A DNA stretch of 51,839 nucleotides from Clostridiales bacterium (GCA_024691085.1 JAILNX010000028.1:1-51839), one strand, 5' to 3'. Positions 26,432 through 36,130 are shown, counted from the first letter of the stretch. Translations and numbers: made by a program. Notes: generated by a model not told the origin, from the letters alone.

Positions 26432-28405
26432 TTACGTCCTTTGCATGGTGAAGATATAAACGGGATTCTGCCCCGTCATAAGGCTGTACGCGCCGGCCCT
26501 CCGCGCTTTCGCGACGCTTAAGGAGACGACCTCCGTTTCCGTAAAGCCGAACTCCTTTATTACGGCAGTCAGCTCGGAAACGGTCTCGAGCGCTATGGCG
26601 GCGGCGACGATACGTACGCGGGGATTCTTTTCAAGAAGAAGCCCGACTATCCCGCGCATATTGCCCGAGCTCCCACCGATAAAGGCGTGAGTAGGCGCGG
26701 GAAGTTCGGCGCAGATCTCCGGCGCGGAGCCCTCGATCACTTCGATATTTTTCAGGCCGAAAGCCGCGGTATTGTCCCTGATAAGTTCGCAGGCTTCGGG
26801 CTTTTTCTCAATTGCGTACACGCGGCCCTTAAGCGCCGCAAGCGCCATCTCGACGGCGCAGGAGCCGGTGCCGGAGCCGATATCCCAGCAGACGGAATCG
26901 GAAAGCAGGCGGAGCTTGCTCATCGCGACCGCGCGCACCTCGGATTTCGTCATCGGCACGACGGGTTTTTCGTCCGAATTGCGGATAAAGGCCTCGTCGG
27001 GAAGCCCTGCCGCTGCGCTCTGCGGGGAGTCGTTTTCAATAAGTACGCAGCTGAGCGCGTCGAAAGAAAGTCCCGCGAGCTCGTCTGCAGTGCCTTGGCT
27101 TATCTTTTCATCGGGGTAGCCGAGCCTCTCGCCGACCGATACGCGGACGGCGCCGAGCCCGTTTCCCGCAAGTGCGCCGATCAGCCTGCCCGCGCCGTTT
27201 TCGCCGCCTAAAAGGGCGAATACGCGCCTGTTCCTCAGCACCTCGGGCAGGACGTTCCCGTCCCGTCCGTGCAGGCTGACGTTCTTAACGCCCTCGTATG
27301 AAACGCCGATCTTCGCCGAAAGATACGCGAGCGAGCTTATTCCGGGAAGAACCTCGACCTTGCAGAAATCGAGCATCGGAAGCAGTTTTTTCGCTCCGCT
27401 GAAAAAGCCGACGTCGCCGCTCATAAGCACGGCAAAGCGCGAAAACTCATTGTGTTTCCTTATAAAATCGGCTATCGCGTCGGGCGATACCGCCTCAAAA
27501 ACCGTCTGGTCGGGACGCGCCGAACTAACCATGCGCGCGGCTCCTATAAGGCATTCAGCTTTGGACGCGGCCTCGTTCGCCGAGATCGTCATTCCAGAGC
27601 GAGGGCCGGGGCCGATACCGACGACGGTGACCTTGGGCTTTGCCGCAAACCCGTACCGCTTTTCAAGGAGCTCAAGCGTTTCGCTGAAGGAAAGGCCTAT
27701 CGCGCCGGATTCCGGGCGGCCGATGACGACGAGCTTCGCGCCGGCTTTCATAGCGGCAAGCGCCTTTTCCTCAAAGCCGCCCGCTTTGCCGGAATCCTTC
27801 GTGACGACGTAGGCGGCATTGACGGACTTTATCATCGCGGCGTTCATGCCGACGGAAAACGGGCCCTGCATGGCGAGTATGTGGGCGGGTTTCAGCCCAG
27901 CCTCGCGGCAGGCGGTTATCGAGCTTTCCACGGGGAGGACCCGTGCGAAAGTCCTTTCGGCAAAATCCGCGACTCCGGAGAAAGCGGAGAGCTCCTTCGA
28001 GCCGGTAGTGAGCAGGATATTGCCTATAGTGCCGTTAAGATACTCGACTGCTTCGGGGATATCGTTAACGCAAACGGCGCTTTCGGGAGCGTCCTCGCCG
28101 CCGCGCTCAAGCCGCAGGTACTCCGTTTGGGTATTGAGGCATGCAGTCATCACGTTTTCCGTGACGGCGGAAGCGTAGGGATGCGTCGCGTCGATGACCA
28201 GATCGAAGATTTCTGCTTTGAAAAGCTCTTCCATCTCCGGCTCGTCCATTCGTCCGGAGCGGACGGTCAGCCTCTCCGCGGGCTCGATTAGCTCCCCGCC
28301 ATATTCCGTGGCGACGCAGGCGGTGATGAGCGAGTCCTGCTGTTTTAAGAAATCGACCATCCTGCGGCCTTCGCTCGTGCCGGCAAATACGCAGAGCTTA
28401 TACAT
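26432..28405 (-). CDS. cbiJET: triple fusion: CbiJ reductase, CbiE and CbiT methyltransferases
   Basis: The protein is 657 aa with three enzymes in one chain. Residues 1 to about 255 are precorrin-6A reductase (VFAGTSEGRRMVDFL, ATHPYA). About 257-460 is CbiE, starting KVTVVGIGPGPRSGMT with LMSGDVGFFSG. About 470-657 is CbiT, a Rossmann methyltransferase/decarboxylase with CWDIGSGTGSCAVEMA. Together they reduce the corrin ring, methylate C5 and C15 and remove the C12 acetate carboxyl. CbiE-CbiT fusion (CobL) is common; adding CbiJ in front is rarer. It overlaps cbiH by 8 bases. Confidence 0.93.
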   Translation of the reverse strand: MYKLCVFAGTSEGRRMVDFLKQQDSLITACVATEYGGELIEPAERLTVRSGRMDEPEMEELFKAEIFDLVIDATHPYASAVTENVMTACLNTQTEYLRLERGGEDAPESAVCVNDIPEAVEYLNGTIGNILLTTGSKELSAFSGVADFAERTFARVLPVESSITACREAGLKPAHILAMQGPFSVGMNAAMIKSVNAAYVVTKDSGKAGGFEEKALAAMKAGAKLVVIGRPESGAIGLSFSETLELLEKRYGFAAKPKVTVVGIGPGPRSGMTISANEAASKAECLIGAARMVSSARPDQTVFEAVSPDAIADFIRKHNEFSRFAVLMSGDVGFFSGAKKLLPMLDFCKVEVLPGISSLAYLSAKIGVSYEGVKNVSLHGRDGNVLPEVLRNRRVFALLGGENGAGRLIGALAGNGLGAVRVSVGERLGYPDEKISQGTADELAGLSFDALSCVLIENDSPQSAAAGLPDEAFIRNSDEKPVVPMTKSEVRAVAMSKLRLLSDSVCWDIGSGTGSCAVEMALAALKGRVYAIEKKPEACELIRDNTAAFGLKNIEVIEGSAPEICAELPAPTHAFIGGSSGNMRGIVGLLLEKNPRVRIVAAAIALETVSELTAVIKEFGFTETEVVSLSVAKARRAGAYSLMTGQNPVYIFTMQRT

Positions 28406-29129
28406 TCCGATACCCCCTCGGCGTGACCATATTGCCGCCGATCATCCTCGTGTGCGCGTTGCCGATAAACACCGTGCAGAACATATCCGCGGGAAAATCG
28501 CGGAGCTCGGCAAGCGTCATGAAAAACCTCTCCTCGCCCTCGCGTCCGATATTGCGCGCAACGGCGCAGGGACGGTCTTCGGGAAGCGTTTTTAATAGTA
28601 TTTCACAGGCCTTTTTGAGGTGGTCGGGTCTTCCGTGACTCGCGGGATTGTAGAGCACGATCGAAAGATCCGCATCCGCCGCTGAGGCAAGGCGCTTCTC
28701 GATCAGCTCCCATTCCGTGAGCCTGTCCGAAAGGGATATGACGGCGAAATCGTGCGTGAGCGGAGCGCCCAAGAGCGCCGCGCCCGAAATGCACGCGGAA
28801 AGGCCGGGGATCACCTCGACCTCGGGTTCCGTATCCTCACCGCGAAGTTCCAGAACGAGCCCCGCCATGCCGTAAACGCCGCTGTCGCCGGAGCAGACGA
28901 GCGCGACCTGCTTGCTATTTTTCGCTTCGTCCAAAGCCATCCGGCACCTTTCGGTCTCCTTCGTCATGGGAGTGGTGAGGTATTCCTTATCGGGCCAACG
29001 CCCGCGCAAAAGGTCGACGTAGACGTGATAGCCGATTATGACCTCGGCTTCTGCCAAAGCTCTGTCCGCCCTCACGGTCATGTTCTCATAATTACCGGGG
29101 CCGATGCCCACGATGAACAGCTTACTCAA
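28398..29129 (-). CDS. cbiH: (cobalt-)precorrin-3B C17-methyltransferase
   Basis: From TTG 29129 the protein is 243 aa, with GGAGG 6 bases upstream; an ATG at 29150 lies inside cbiG and lacks a ribosome binding site. FIVGIGPGNYENMTVRA opens the SAM-dependent tetrapyrrole methylase fold, with IIGYHVYVDLL, VCSGDSGVYGMAGL and LVLYNPASHGRP-like text (SIVLYNPASHGRP) following. It methylates C17 with ring contraction. It overlaps cbiG by 8 bases and cbiJET by 8 bases. Confidence 0.93.
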   Translation of the reverse strand: MSKLFIVGIGPGNYENMTVRADRALAEAEVIIGYHVYVDLLRGRWPDKEYLTTPMTKETERCRMALDEAKNSKQVALVCSGDSGVYGMAGLVLELRGEDTEPEVEVIPGLSACISGAALLGAPLTHDFAVISLSDRLTEWELIEKRLASAADADLSIVLYNPASHGRPDHLKKACEILLKTLPEDRPCAVARNIGREGEERFFMTLAELRDFPADMFCTVFIGNAHTRMIGGNMVTPRGYRNV

Positions 29130-30135
29130 AGCGCACCTCCGTTTTTTCAAGCGACACGGCGACGGTAACGCCGCACAGCGCAGTCTTTTTTATTATAAGC
29201 TTTTCGCATCCGACCATCGCCGCGCGCTCGCACACGCAGTCGACGCCGGTAATCTCCTTTACAAAATCCGATTTTGTGAACTCGCCGGTGACCGCGTTAA
29301 GTTCGTCCGCGGTGTGGAAGGAAAGCGGCAGGCCTTTTTCCCGACAAAACCCGATAAGCCCGGCTTCGTCCTTCTTGAGGTCGATCGAGGCGGCGCATTT
29401 TACCGCACGCCTGTCGATCAGATTCTCCGACAGTACGATGCTCACGGCGTTTTCTATCGTTTCCTTCGGCGTTCCGCGCCTGCATCCGATGCCTATATGC
29501 AGGCATTTAGGTATCAGCCTTAAGGTGTTCTTAAAAGGCTCGTCGGTCTTATATGTTATCAATATGCCCGTTTCGCCGTCGCCGGTTTTTAACCCGGAGG
29601 GCAGCTCTCCCGCGATCGCAAAATCGCTCTTTACGGGGACGTCCCCCTCGAGAATCGCGGCTGAGACGGTCTTCGCCATGCCCATATCCGAGATGACCAT
29701 GCCGTTCTCCTTCGCCCATGAATCGACCGAAAAACGGCCGTTTACGTCCGTTGCGGTGGTGATCACCGGCGTTGCTCCTATCCCCTCCGCGATCCGCAGG
29801 GCAAGCGCGTTAGCGCCGCCCAAATGCCCCGAGAGCAGGGATATCGCGAACCTGCCCGTCTCGTCGACGACTACGACGGCGGGATCGGAGGTCTTGCTTT
29901 TCACAAACGGCGCGACGCTCCTCACCGCGATGCCGCAGGAGGAGACGAAGACGAGCGCATCGCTTGCCGCAAATCTTTCGCCGTAGAAATCTTCAGAGGG
30001 CTTCGGTATGGGCAAAGCGCCGTTCCCCGCAAGACGTTCCACGGTGAAAAGCTCCGCTTCGCCTTCGATGCAGGCGGCAGCTTTTTTTGCCGTTTCCAAG
30101 CCTTTTTTGCTGTATGCGAAAAGGGAAAACTTCAT
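29122..30135 (-). CDS. cbiG: cobalt-precorrin-5A hydrolase
   Basis: The protein is 337 aa. The N-terminal domain ends with LLSGHLGGANALA and VITTATDVNGRFSVD, and the C-terminal CbiG domain has HIGIGCRRGTPKETIENAV. It opens the delta-lactone and releases acetaldehyde, a step of the oxygen-independent pathway. Its start overlaps cbiF by ATGA-type 4 bases. Confidence 0.93.
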   Translation of the reverse strand: MKFSLFAYSKKGLETAKKAAACIEGEAELFTVERLAGNGALPIPKPSEDFYGERFAASDALVFVSSCGIAVRSVAPFVKSKTSDPAVVVVDETGRFAISLLSGHLGGANALALRIAEGIGATPVITTATDVNGRFSVDSWAKENGMVISDMGMAKTVSAAILEGDVPVKSDFAIAGELPSGLKTGDGETGILITYKTDEPFKNTLRLIPKCLHIGIGCRRGTPKETIENAVSIVLSENLIDRRAVKCAASIDLKKDEAGLIGFCREKGLPLSFHTADELNAVTGEFTKSDFVKEITGVDCVCERAAMVGCEKLIIKKTALCGVTVAVSLEKTEVRFE

Positions 30136-30887
30136 TCCTTCGCCTTTCTGAATTCCGTTGTGAATCCGGGATGATACAGGAACGAGCGCAGGTATTCGCC
30201 GCCCATACAGCCGCCGACGATGATCAGACTCGTCTTCGTGAGGCCGTTCTCCGTAACGGTTTTGTGGAGCGTGCCGACCGTGCAGCGGAGTATCCTTTCA
30301 TCAGGCCACGTCGCCTTGTAGACGACGGCGGCGGGCGTTTCTTCGGCGTAGCCGCCCGCGATGAGCTCCGCCTGCAGTTTCTCCGTCAATGAGGTCGATA
30401 AAAACAGCACCATCGTCGCGCCGTGCTTAGCGAGCGAGCGGATGCTCTCCCTTTCGGGGACGGGCGTTTTGCCCGCCGCGCGGGAGATTATCACGGTCTG
30501 GCTCACGCCCGGGAGGGTGTATTCGGCCTTCAGTGACGCCGCCGCGCCGCAGAACGATGAAACGCCGGGGGTGACGTCGTATCCTATGCCGAGCGCGTCG
30601 AGCGCGTCGAACTGCTCGCGCACCGCGCCGTATATGGAGCTGTCGCCTGTGTGCAGACGCACGGTGGTTTTGCCCGCGGCTTCGGCGTTTTTGATGATAT
30701 CAACGACCTCTTCGAGCGTCAGCCGCGCGCTGTCGAATCTCTCGCAATCGGGTTTGCAGTATGAAAGCAGCTCGGGGTTCACGAGCGAGCCCGCCCAGAT
30801 CACGACGTCCGCTTCCGAAAGGAGCCTCGCGCCGCGAACGGTGATGAGATCGGCTGCTCCCGATCCCGCGCCGACAAAGTGCACCAT
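30132..30887 (-). CDS. cbiF: (cobalt-)precorrin-4 C11-methyltransferase
   Basis: From ATG 30887 the protein is 251 aa, with AAGGAGG upstream; a further ATG at 30920 is inside cbiD. VHFVGAGSGAADLITVRG, VIWAGSLVNPE, RLHTGDSSIYGAVREQ and YDVTPGVSSFCGAAASL are the CbiF/CobM landmarks. It adds the C11 methyl from SAM. It starts one base after the cbiD stop. Confidence 0.94.
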   Translation of the reverse strand: MVHFVGAGSGAADLITVRGARLLSEADVVIWAGSLVNPELLSYCKPDCERFDSARLTLEEVVDIIKNAEAAGKTTVRLHTGDSSIYGAVREQFDALDALGIGYDVTPGVSSFCGAAASLKAEYTLPGVSQTVIISRAAGKTPVPERESIRSLAKHGATMVLFLSTSLTEKLQAELIAGGYAEETPAAVVYKATWPDERILRCTVGTLHKTVTENGLTKTSLIIVGGCMGGEYLRSFLYHPGFTTEFRKAKE

Positions 30888-30888
30888 G

Positions 30889-32025
30889 TTATGCCTCCTT
30901 AAAAAAGTCAATGAATTCATGGGCTTTTTCCGTTTCGCCCAGTATGCCGTATTCCTTTGAGAACATGATCATTTCGATGTTCATTTCATCGCCCGCGCGG
31001 TGTATGAGGTTCGCGTGCGCCTTCCTTGTTACGCTCTCGAGCGTGCGTTTTTCAAGCGCGGGATCCGCATCCCGGAGGAGCCTCACCGCCTCGTCGCAGG
31101 CGACGCAGCCGAGGATCTCACCTAAAAGCTCCGGGCTCGCGCCTTCCTTGCCCGCGTGCGCGGCGAGTATCTCCATGCGGCAGTCGCCGTACTTCGAGTG
31201 CGTGTTCATCATGTTGCCGGCGAGCTTTACCAGCTTGCCGATATGCCCGATGAGGAGCGCGTTTCTGAAGCCGAGCCCGCGGCAGAAATCAATGGAATCT
31301 CCGATGAAATTGGACGTCTGCACCGCGATTTCGGGATCTATGCCTAGGCTCGATTTAATAAACTCCGCGCCGTAATTGCCGGGCGTGAGAAGAACGTTTT
31401 CATTTCCGAGCGCCCGCCTTTGGGTAAGCTCCGTCTTAATGGTCTCCACGAGCGCCTGCTCGCTCATCGGCTCGACGATCCCGGTGGTGCCTATGATCGA
31501 AATGCCTCCGACGATTCCGAGGCGCGGATTGAACGTTTTTTTCGCAAGCTCGATCCCCGCGGGGCAGGATATGATCACCGAGACGCCGCCTTCACAGCCG
31601 AAAAGGCTCATGACTTCGCCGACGTTCTCCGCGATCATTCTGCGCGGAACGGAGTTTATCGCCGCGTTGCCGACGGGCTGATCGAGCCCCGGTTTCGTGA
31701 CCCGGCCGACGCCGACTCCGCCGTCGATCGTCACGCCGGGCGTGTCAGAATAACGCGCCTCCGCATAGACGAGCGCCCCGTCGGTAACGTCCGGATCGTC
31801 GCCCGCGTCCTTGCGGACGGCGCAGGAGACCGCGCTTTCGCCGATCGAGATGTCCTCGACCGCAAGCGTGAGAGCGATCCCCTTAGGCGTTTCGAGGGTG
31901 ATGCTCTCCTTGCGTTTTCCGGACAGAAGCATCCACGCCGCGGCCTTTGCCGCCGCAGCAGCGCAGGAGCCCGTCGTGTAGCCGAGCCTGAGCTTTTTGC
32001 CGTCTTTTTCTATAAATTCGTTCAT
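30889..32025 (-). CDS. cbiD: cobalt-precorrin-5B C1-methyltransferase
   Basis: The protein is 378 aa. The N-terminal LRLGYTTGSCAAAAAKAA and internal GNYGAEFIKSSLGI and IGKLVKLAGNMMNTHSKYGD (in part: AGNMMNTHSKYGD) identify CbiD. It methylates C1 and exists only in the anaerobic route, which confirms the pathway type. It overlaps cbiC by 4 bases. Confidence 0.95.
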   Translation of the reverse strand: MNEFIEKDGKKLRLGYTTGSCAAAAAKAAAWMLLSGKRKESITLETPKGIALTLAVEDISIGESAVSCAVRKDAGDDPDVTDGALVYAEARYSDTPGVTIDGGVGVGRVTKPGLDQPVGNAAINSVPRRMIAENVGEVMSLFGCEGGVSVIISCPAGIELAKKTFNPRLGIVGGISIIGTTGIVEPMSEQALVETIKTELTQRRALGNENVLLTPGNYGAEFIKSSLGIDPEIAVQTSNFIGDSIDFCRGLGFRNALLIGHIGKLVKLAGNMMNTHSKYGDCRMEILAAHAGKEGASPELLGEILGCVACDEAVRLLRDADPALEKRTLESVTRKAHANLIHRAGDEMNIEMIMFSKEYGILGETEKAHEFIDFFKEA

Positions 32026-32651
32026 CTTGTCAGTTTGTACATCAGCGCGTTGACGATCGCCGCCGCCACGTTCGAGCCTCCCTTTCTGCCGCGCGCGACG
32101 ATGTGCGGCACGCCGGACGCGATGATGAGCTCCTTCGATTCAACGACGTTTACAAAGCCTACCGGCACGCCGATGATGAGCTTCGGCGCGAGCTTTCCTT
32201 CCTTTATCAGCCCGTCCAGAGCGATAAGCGCGGTCGGGGCGTTGCCGATGGCGAAGATAAGGGGCTTTTCGAGCCCCGCCGCCTTTTCCATCGAAACGAT
32301 GGCGCGCGTGACGCCGCGCGATTTGGCCTCCTCCGCGACGTCCTCGTCGGACATAAAGCAGTACGCTTCGCAGCCGAGCTTATTTAGGGCAGCTTTGTTT
32401 ATGCCCGACTTCGCCATCTGCGTGTCGGTGACGATGCCGCAGCCTTCTTTCAGCGCTTCAAGGCCGATCCCGACCGCGTTTTCGGAGAAAACGAGGTTGT
32501 CGACGTATTCGAAATCCGCGGTCGTGTGGATGACGCGCTTCACGACCGCCTCGTTTTCAGGGGGCAGTACGACGCCTTTTTCCAAAAGAATGCCTGAAAT
32601 TATTTCAAAGCTGCGCCTCTCGATATCCATCGGCTTAATGTTTTCGATCAT
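32022..32651 (-). CDS. cbiC: (cobalt-)precorrin-8 methylmutase
   Basis: The protein is 209 aa. MDIERRSFEII, VIHTTADFEY (catalytic His in the TTADF block), VGFVNVVESKE and GRKGGSNVAAAIVNAL match CbiC/CobH. It moves the C11 methyl to C12, giving cobyrinate. It overlaps cbiA by 17 bases. Confidence 0.95.
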   Translation of the reverse strand: MIENIKPMDIERRSFEIISGILLEKGVVLPPENEAVVKRVIHTTADFEYVDNLVFSENAVGIGLEALKEGCGIVTDTQMAKSGINKAALNKLGCEAYCFMSDEDVAEEAKSRGVTRAIVSMEKAAGLEKPLIFAIGNAPTALIALDGLIKEGKLAPKLIIGVPVGFVNVVESKELIIASGVPHIVARGRKGGSNVAAAIVNALMYKLTR

Positions 32652-33999
32652 TGTGTTTCTCCTTTATACAGGCCCTTGCGAAGTTCTCCGCAAAGCGGGG
32701 ATCGGCAAGAAAATGAAAGTGCGGGAATCCCGCGTAGAGCGTGTCTGTCGCGAAAACGCAGTCCCAGCTGCGCCCGTCCGCCTTTTCTGCGGTGAAGGAA
32801 TCGCCGGTCAAATCGCAGTCCCACCTGTGGAACTCATGCGCGGGGATCGTATCACCCTTTTCGCAGAGCATATTATCCTTTTTCGCGGTCAGAGTGACGT
32901 AGCCGAATCGCGTGAGCCTGCCCGTGTCGAAGGCGGTTCCTCTTATGAAACCAACGGCGGGATGACCCGCGACCGCTTCCGTGAGGTACATGAACCCGCC
33001 GCACTCCGCGACGCAGGGAAGCCCGTTTTCAAGCGCAGTCCTTATGCTTTTCAGCATGGTCTCGTTCCCGGCAAGCTCCTTTGCGTTTAGCTCGGGGTAT
33101 CCGCCGCCGAGGTAGAGGCCGTGTATGCCATCAGGCAGTTTTTCGTCGGCGAGCGGGCTGAACGGAACGAGCTCCGCGCCCATCGCGGAAAGCGCCGCAA
33201 GGCTGTCCTCATAGTAAAAACAGAACGCCCTGTCCCGCGCGACGGCAATGCGGAAGGGCTCGAGCCTTTCCGTGATCACCGGCTCATACGAAAGCTCCGG
33301 CGCGGATGCGGCAAGCGCGATGATCCCGTCGAGATCAAGGCTCTTTTCCGCCTGTTCCGCAAGACGGGCGAGCTTTTGTTTAAGATCCGTCACCTCGTCA
33401 GCGGTGATGAGCCCTAAATGGCGAGAGCCGAGCTCGCATTCCGGCATCTTCGGCATGAAGCCGAGCGGCCTTATACCGATGCGGGCTTCGATCAGCGGCG
33501 CAAGGGAGGAATAGATCTTTTCCGTGCAGTTGTTGAGGATAACGCCGCGGATGAGGCTGTCCGGCTCAAACTCTGAAAAACCCTTGACCGCCGCGAGAAC
33601 GGAAAGCGAGGCGCCCTTCGCGTTCACCGTGAGGATCACAGGCGTCGCTGTCTTTTTCGCAGCCTCGTACGTTGAGGCGCGGGAGGTCGCGCCGAGGCCG
33701 TCGTAATAGCCCATCACGCCCTCGATAACGGTGAGCTCCTTCTCCGCGCCGTGCGAGGCAAGCAGGAAGCGGAGCGTGTTTTCATCAAAAAAGAAGGGAT
33801 CGAGGTTGGTGCTCGGCACTCCCAGGGCGCTCCTGTGGAACATCGGGTCGATGTAATCCGGCCCGCATTTGGCGGAGGCCAATGCCGCTCCGCGCTTATT
33901 GAGCGCGGCGAGCACGGCAAGCGTTACCGTGGTCTTTCCACAGCCGGAATTCGTGCCCGCGATCAGCACTCTGTTGACTTTTTCAACACATTTATTCAT
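32635..33999 (-). CDS. cbiA: cobyrinate a,c-diamide synthase
   Basis: The protein is 454 aa. The ATP-dependent amidase domain has IAGTNSGCGKTTVTLAV and KCGPDYIDPMFHR. The C-terminal glutaminase has GLYLGGGYPEL and CVAECGGFMYL (nucleophile Cys), with HFHFLADPRFAENF at the end. It amidates the a and c acetate side chains. It overlaps the upstream ABC ATPase gene by 8 bases. Confidence 0.95.
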   Translation of the reverse strand: MNKCVEKVNRVLIAGTNSGCGKTTVTLAVLAALNKRGAALASAKCGPDYIDPMFHRSALGVPSTNLDPFFFDENTLRFLLASHGAEKELTVIEGVMGYYDGLGATSRASTYEAAKKTATPVILTVNAKGASLSVLAAVKGFSEFEPDSLIRGVILNNCTEKIYSSLAPLIEARIGIRPLGFMPKMPECELGSRHLGLITADEVTDLKQKLARLAEQAEKSLDLDGIIALAASAPELSYEPVITERLEPFRIAVARDRAFCFYYEDSLAALSAMGAELVPFSPLADEKLPDGIHGLYLGGGYPELNAKELAGNETMLKSIRTALENGLPCVAECGGFMYLTEAVAGHPAVGFIRGTAFDTGRLTRFGYVTLTAKKDNMLCEKGDTIPAHEFHRWDCDLTGDSFTAEKADGRSWDCVFATDTLYAGFPHFHFLADPRFAENFARACIKEKHNDRKH

Positions 34000-35089
34000 C
34001 CTTCAAAAGCCCCTTTTCACGGGCAAGCGCGAGGAGCCGTCCGTTCGCTTCGTTGAGAGCGCGTACCGGCGTTCCCGCGTCGGCGACGGCTTTGCACGAG
34101 AGCATCAGTTCCTTCGCTTTTTCATAGAGTTCTTCGCTTATCGGTTCGAACGCGGGAGCGATCACGGAAGCCGAGGCGAGGCTTTTCGCCACCCGCGCGT
34201 CCACGTCGTTCTCGAAGAGTATGCCCGCCGCGAACGGCGTTCTTTCCCGCTGCAGAGCGCGGAAAACGCTTATGCCGCAGCCGCCGCCGGCGACGACGAA
34301 CACCTCAGGCTTACCCTGCGGTCTTTCAAGCTCCACGCTGCCGAAGAGCGGATCGTAGCTTCCGCTGTTCATATCGTAAAGCGATTCAATGGGAAGCGCC
34401 TTCAGCACCTCCTCCGGCGTGCCGAAGGCGGCTATTGTCTCGCCCTTGACGCAGAGCAGAAGATCGGAGACCTTTGCCGCAAGGTCGATCTCGTGCAGGC
34501 TCATGATGATCGTCACGTCCTTTTCCAGCGCGAGCCGGCGCAGTATGGATAATAACTCCGTCTTGTGGCGGATGTCGAGGTACGCCGTCGGCTCGTCGAG
34601 GATCAGAAGCTCCGGCATTTGGGCGAACGCGCGGGCGAGCACGACGCGCTGCTTCTGCCCGTCGGAGAGGGTGGAAAACTCCTTATCCGCAAGCGCTTCG
34701 GCGTTGACCGAGGCGAGCGCGTCGGAGACTATGCTCTCGTCCTCGGGCGTCAGCCTGCCTATCATATTCGTGTAGGGGTACCGCCCGAAGGCGACTATCT
34801 CCCTCGCGGTGTAGAGCTCGGGCCGTATGCGCTCGGTGAGCACTACCGCCTGCTTTTTGGCAAGCTCCTTCTGCGGCATCGTGAAAAGCTGCGCGCCGTC
34901 CACCGAAGCCGCGCCGCGTATCGCCGCTATCTGACGGGAAAGCGTTTTTAAGATAGTGGTTTTTCCGGAGCCGTTCGGGCCGATCAGCGTAAGTATTTTG
35001 CCCTTGCCGAGCGCAAGGTCGATATCATGGATCAGCGCGCTTCCGCCGTAGCCGACGGAAAGGCCGTGCGTTTCGAAATAATTATCCAT
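33992..35089 (-). CDS. btuD: cobalamin ABC transporter ATPase with C-terminal extension
   Basis: The protein is 365 aa, about 105 longer than FecE/BtuD-type ATPases. The ATPase part (1 to about 255) has Walker A GPNGSGKTT (37-45), signature LSDGQKQRVVLARA, Walker B LLILDEPTAYLD and the H-loop region IIMSLHEIDLA. The extension from about 258 begins PEVFVVAGGGCGISVFRAL and ends LALAREKGLLKDE; it looks like a small alpha/beta domain and is not a normal part of the transporter. It pairs with the permease 3 bases upstream and with BtuF of the plus operon. Confidence 0.9.
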   Translation of the reverse strand: MDNYFETHGLSVGYGGSALIHDIDLALGKGKILTLIGPNGSGKTTILKTLSRQIAAIRGAASVDGAQLFTMPQKELAKKQAVVLTERIRPELYTAREIVAFGRYPYTNMIGRLTPEDESIVSDALASVNAEALADKEFSTLSDGQKQRVVLARAFAQMPELLILDEPTAYLDIRHKTELLSILRRLALEKDVTIIMSLHEIDLAAKVSDLLLCVKGETIAAFGTPEEVLKALPIESLYDMNSGSYDPLFGSVELERPQGKPEVFVVAGGGCGISVFRALQRERTPFAAGILFENDVDARVAKSLASASVIAPAFEPISEELYEKAKELMLSCKAVADAGTPVRALNEANGRLLALAREKGLLKDE

Positions 35090-35092
35090 GCG

Positions 35093-36130
35093 CTACACCT
35101 CCTGCGAGCGGCGTTTCGATATCATCATCCATATGACGACCGGCGCGCCGAAGACGCTCGTCACCGTGCCGATATTGAGCTCGGTGGGGGAGAACACCGT
35201 CCTCGCGATAAGATCGCAGAAGACGCAGAACACGGCGCCGCACAGGAAGACAGTCGGTATGACGAGTATCGGCCGGGAGCTTCTTAAGAGCCGCCTCGTA
35301 ATATGCGGCACGGCGATGCCGACGAACGAAATCGGCCCGGCGAGCGCGGTAACGCAGGCGGAAAGCAGACTCGAGAGCAGTATGAGCGCGGTGCGGAAAG
35401 GCTTTACCGCGACGCCCATGCTCTTCGCATAACCTTCGCCGAGGGCGTACGCGCCCATGGGCTTTGATAAAAGCCACGCGGCGATCGCGGCGGGGAAGCA
35501 GACGGCCGCGGCGGTCAGAACGCTGTCCCAGCCCTTGCCGGAGAACGTGCCCATCGACCAGTATTTGAGGTTAACGATGTCCTGCTCGCTCGCGAAGGTC
35601 ACCGCCATATCGGTGACGGCGGAGCAAATATAGCCGACCATTATGCCGACGACGAGCAGCATCGCCATATTCTTGACCTTCTGGGAAAAGAGAAGCACGA
35701 TAGCCGTGATCATAAGCGACCCGATGAACGCGGCGAGGATCATGGTCCACGGGCTCATCGCGATCCTTCCGGCGAGGAATATCATCGTGATGCCGACGAT
35801 CATCTTGGCTCCGGAGGAGATGCCGAGTACGAACGGTCCCGCGATGGGATTGCGGAAAAATGACTGAAGCAGGAAGCCGGAAACGGAGAGCGCTCCGCCG
35901 AGTATCGCGGCTAGGAGCATTCGCGGCATTCTGATATTGAATACGATGAGGCTTTCGGTGGAGGCGTTCCGTCCGTCTTTCAACAGGCCCAGTATCTCGG
36001 CGGGGCTCATGCGGACCGAGCCGACCGCGAGATTCACGGCGAGTGCGATCACCAGCAGCAGGAGAAGCAGGCAGAGTATGATCAGGAACCTGCCCGCGCC
36101 GCGCCGCGCCGTATTATCCTTCTTTTCCAT
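35093..36130 (-). CDS. btuC: cobalamin/corrinoid ABC transporter permease (FecCD family)
   Basis: From ATG 36130, with CGGAGG upstream, the protein is 346 aa; the longer frame runs into the riboswitch leader. About ten membrane spans are visible. Landmarks are RMPRMLLAAILGGALSVSGFLLQ, NPIAGPFVLGISSGAK and GPISFVGIAVPHITRRL. It forms the membrane channel with the adjacent ATPase. It is the first gene of the riboswitch-controlled minus operon. Confidence 0.93.
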   Translation of the reverse strand: MEKKDNTARRGAGRFLIILCLLLLLLVIALAVNLAVGSVRMSPAEILGLLKDGRNASTESLIVFNIRMPRMLLAAILGGALSVSGFLLQSFFRNPIAGPFVLGISSGAKMIVGITMIFLAGRIAMSPWTMILAAFIGSLMITAIVLLFSQKVKNMAMLLVVGIMVGYICSAVTDMAVTFASEQDIVNLKYWSMGTFSGKGWDSVLTAAAVCFPAAIAAWLLSKPMGAYALGEGYAKSMGVAVKPFRTALILLSSLLSACVTALAGPISFVGIAVPHITRRLLRSSRPILVIPTVFLCGAVFCVFCDLIARTVFSPTELNIGTVTSVFGAPVVIWMMISKRRSQEV

